64,000 nt of DNA from positions 96,994-160,993 of the forward strand of contig JAFDVQ010000015.1 in the NCBI GenBank assembly GCA_018268915.1, read 5' to 3'. The position numbers and the translations under genes were made by a program. Shown in pieces: positions 62,000 through 64,000 of this stretch; within the stretch, counting starts at the first letter, position 1, and every line of letters begins with the position of its first letter. Below the pieces are notes generated by a model. The model saw only the letters and a list, made by a program, of their open reading frames with translations, did no database searches and was not told the origin of the DNA. This DNA is from Acidobacteriota bacterium (lineage in GTDB: Bacteria > Acidobacteriota > Terriglobia > Terriglobales > Acidobacteriaceae).

Positions 62000-62806
62000 A
62001 TGGCATGGTATGCCTACTGTATTGGTGAGAAACAAGCCTTCCCAGAACTAGCCCGCCACCGAAAACCAGTTCCGCTTGAGTCAGTACATGGGGTTAGCGG
62101 AAATCAGGTTTTCCTTTACCCAGCCAGTGATCTAGCAGTCATCGTCAGCGAACATAACCCGGCAGACGCTCTTAATCAGAAATCCGGGGTCGACCACGCA
62201 AGAGTCATCGCAGATTGTTTCAAGCACTCCACCGTTCTACCCTTCCGATTCGGCACAGTCTTCAACGACGACGAAAGCCTCCGCAAGTCCATCCGGTCCA
62301 ACCAGCGACAGTTCCTCGGCAACATCGAAAAACTCCGCGGCAAAACCGAAATGCACTTGAAGATCCTCGTTGACGATTGCTCCTGCGGCAAAGAACTCTC
62401 CTATCTTTCCCCTGAGAAGGTCGGCCGCGAATACCTCACGAACCTTCGCGAGACAGCTACTCGTCAGCGCGAGCGCCAGACCCGGGCACGCGCCGTCAGC
62501 TTCCAGATGCATCGCCTCTTCGCGCCTCTGGATGAAGAAGTCAGCTGCCGGCTTACCGAATCCGGAAAAATGGTCCTCGATATCTCCCACCTGATCGAGC
62601 GCAAGTGCGTGGAGCGTTATCAGAACAAGTTCCAGACCACCAGCGCCATGATGAAGGATTGCCAGATGCAGCTCTCCGGCCCCTGGCCCCCCTATCACTT
62701 CGTCCATCGCCTCACTCGCGGAGCGCACGTCCCCGCGCACTCTACTCCGGCAGAGGTTCCCGCTGCCGCTGCTCCGGCAACGGCGCCAGTCGCCGCCATG
62801 GCCTGA
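62000..62806 (+). CDS. GvpL/GvpF-family protein, orphan
   Basis: The 268-residue protein matches the gas vesicle GvpF/L family: a ferredoxin-like N-terminal half starting W-Y-A-Y-C-I-G, the conserved V-L-P-F-R-F-G-T-V-F and a C-terminal half with S-G-P-W-P-P-Y-H-F, then an Ala/Pro tail. GvpF/L proteins are minor shell-associated factors. No gvpA, gvpN or other vesicle gene is in the window, so its role here is probably not flotation. A strong terminator follows. Confidence 0.85.
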   Translation: MAWYAYCIGEKQAFPELARHRKPVPLESVHGVSGNQVFLYPASDLAVIVSEHNPADALNQKSGVDHARVIADCFKHSTVLPFRFGTVFNDDESLRKSIRSNQRQFLGNIEKLRGKTEMHLKILVDDCSCGKELSYLSPEKVGREYLTNLRETATRQRERQTRARAVSFQMHRLFAPLDEEVSCRLTESGKMVLDISHLIERKCVERYQNKFQTTSAMMKDCQMQLSGPWPPYHFVHRLTRGAHVPAHSTPAEVPAAAAPATAPVAAMA

Positions 62807-62827
62807 TCTACTTCGCAGTTCCCTTCC

Positions 62828-62851
62828 AGCCCGGCTCCGGCCGGGCTTTTC
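62828..62851 (+). terminator. intrinsic terminator after the GvpL/F gene
   Basis: AGCCCGG (62828-62834) pairs with CCGGGCT (62841-62847), followed by TTTTC; it lies 22 bases after the stop. Confidence 0.88.
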
Positions 62852-63062
62852 ACTGTTCCTCTATCGACGGACCGCCTTTCAGTGGCCGTCTCGAAACGCG
62901 CCAATTCACCAAGATTTCCTTAGACACCGATCCCCGTCATGTGTACGATTGCATTCCGTTCCAGTACTTCAGGTCTCAGGTCCCCGGTCAAATCCTCATC
63001 CCCCACCGACCAGGTTCAAATAAAGGCTTCCCCACCTTCATCACGTTTGAAAGGAAAATTGC

Positions 63063-63728
63063 ATGACCCGCTCTCGCCTGTTTGCGATCACCGCATCCTG
63101 TGCTGTTGTGGCCACCATCGCGATCGCCGTATCGAATACACCTTCGCCTGCCAACGCCGCCGAATCCGGTGATTCGCGCATACAGATCGGCCTCAATGCC
63201 GCACCCGTTCCCCTCAACATGAAAGGCAAGAATGTCGCCCTCGTGGGCCTCGGCAGCTACTTCGTCAACGTTGCCGGTGACTGCAACGGCTGCCACTCCG
63301 CGGGTCCGCAAACCGAATACGCTCCCGGCGGCAATCCCTTCTTCAATCAGCCGGAGCACACCAATCCAGCCACCTACCTCGGCGGCGGCAGAAGCTTCGG
63401 CGCACTGATTCCAGGTTCGGCTCAGATCATCTCCCGCAATCTCACTCCCGACGCGAGCGGAAAGGCGATCGGTGGAGACAGCTTTCAGGAGTTCCTCCAC
63501 ACGATCCGCACCGGCATCGATCCCGACCATCTCCATCCGCCATGCACCGGCGCGCCCAATGCAAACTGCATCCCTGCTCCATTCGACGGAAATCTGCTTC
63601 AGATCATGCCCTGGCCGAATCTGCGCCACCTCTCCGACCACGATCTTCGCGCAATCTACGAGTACCTCAGCACCGTTCCATGCGTGCAGGGAAACTACCC
63701 CGGCGAGGATCCACATCGCTGCGGCTGA
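63063..63728 (+). CDS. secreted cytochrome c-like protein
   Basis: The 221-residue protein has a signal peptide (about 1-32, ending A-N-A-A) and one heme c motif, C-N-G-C-H (about 74-78). A C-terminal Met in L-Q-I-M-P-W-P (about 180) may be the distal ligand. The order L-S-D-H-D-L-R-A-I-Y-E-Y-L matches the last helix of class I cytochromes. Two further Cys pairs may form disulfides. It should carry electrons in the periplasm. A purine-rich AAAGGAAAA precedes the ATG. Confidence 0.85.
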   Translation: MTRSRLFAITASCAVVATIAIAVSNTPSPANAAESGDSRIQIGLNAAPVPLNMKGKNVALVGLGSYFVNVAGDCNGCHSAGPQTEYAPGGNPFFNQPEHTNPATYLGGGRSFGALIPGSAQIISRNLTPDASGKAIGGDSFQEFLHTIRTGIDPDHLHPPCTGAPNANCIPAPFDGNLLQIMPWPNLRHLSDHDLRAIYEYLSTVPCVQGNYPGEDPHRCG

Positions 63729-63766
63729 GACTTATGAGTTGTTTCAGAAGTTAAACGTGGGGTGTC

Positions 63767-64000
63767 GGGTGCCCCCGGTCCCTCGCTTTTGGGGACCGGG
63801 GAGAGATCTTGTTAAATCGGTCACATCACCCATCATCAACTCCACCGGGTGCCCCCGGTCCCTCGCTTTTGGGAACCGGGGAGAGATCCTGTTAAACATC
63901 GGTCACATCACCCATCACCAACTCCACCGGGTACCCCCGGTCCCTCGCTTTTGGGGACCGGGGAGAGATCCTATTAGACATCGGTCACATCACCCAACAC
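63767..64000. repeat. tandem array of three 80-bp GGGTGCCCC units, cut by the window edge
   Basis: Units start at 63767, 63847 and 63929 (periods of 80 and 82). Each has GGGTGCCCC, a CGGTCCC...GGGACCG stem (one mismatch in the second unit), GGGGAGAGATC and a TGTTAAACATCGGTCACATC tail. A single copy lies at 56922. There are no unique spacers, so this is not a CRISPR array. Confidence 0.9.

Noticed and set aside
63767..64000. Regularly spaced repeats that might be read as a CRISPR array
   Set aside because: The whole 80-bp unit is repeated, with no unique spacers and no cas gene; a single unit also lies at 56922.

Overview
The window is high-GC bacterial DNA, almost certainly from Acidobacteriota (order Terriglobales/Acidobacteriales or close). 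I infer this from the gene repertoire (futalosine-type MqnA, secreted DinB, BNR and SGNH proteins, an orphan GvpL/F) and from the dense stem-loop repeats in the spacers. No rRNA, tRNA, transposase, phage gene or CRISPR array was seen. Most genes are chromosomal housekeeping genes.

Layout. 1-3190: the end of a BON-domain gene, a STAS protein, a UbiA/MqnP-like prenyltransferase, prephenate dehydratase (pheA) and a secreted beta-barrel protein. 3393-15693: a LysR regulator diverges from a near-complete branched-chain amino acid cluster, leuA-leuB-leuC-leuD-ilvD-(small unknown)-ilvB-ilvN-(zinc-ribbon/PH membrane protein)-ilvC. Only ilvE-type transamination and ilvA are missing. 15822-19566: an unknown protein, a FUSC membrane protein, DinB and a secreted esterase. 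19652-21179: a retron-like unit made of a reverse transcriptase and, directly upstream, a 155-nt region with paired a1/a2 repeats, stem-loops and an extended -10 promoter. 21245-32356: GH36 alpha-galactosidase, a histidine kinase, VOC, methyltransferase, TPR protein, an asparagine-synthase-like gene that looks acquired, and small unknown proteins. 32474-38981: topA, dprA, mqnA, fabH and the SRP RNA gene (ffs). 39053-46231: rimO with a repeat inserted in frame, methyltransferase, yacG, pgpA, an NHL/propeller protein and cinA. 46324-47142: three very small minus-strand genes. 47476-55459: catalase-like peroxidase, membrane protein, an EF-G-like protein without a GTPase domain, GYD protein, a WYL regulator divergent from a PfpI/DinB pair, plsY-gpsA, and a MoaD/ThiS-like protein. 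55616-63728: BNR protein, ftsY, SGNH hydrolase, DUF502, a coiled-coil membrane protein, GvpL/F and a cytochrome c.

Systems that work together: leucine/isoleucine/valine synthesis; SRP targeting (ffs RNA and FtsY); menaquinone synthesis by the futalosine route (MqnA, possibly MqnP); phospholipid synthesis (PlsY, GpsA, PgpA, FabH).

Most interesting signals: (1) the retron-like RT with a candidate msr-msd RNA and no recognisable effector; (2) arrays of a TGA-containing heptamer in operon spacers, whose 7-nt period puts stop codons in all three frames; (3) about twenty copies of a GGGTGCCCC-headed stem-loop element, including an ~80-bp tandem array at the right edge; (4) a double-hairpin repeat carried in frame inside rimO; (5) a free-standing EF-G domain III-V protein.
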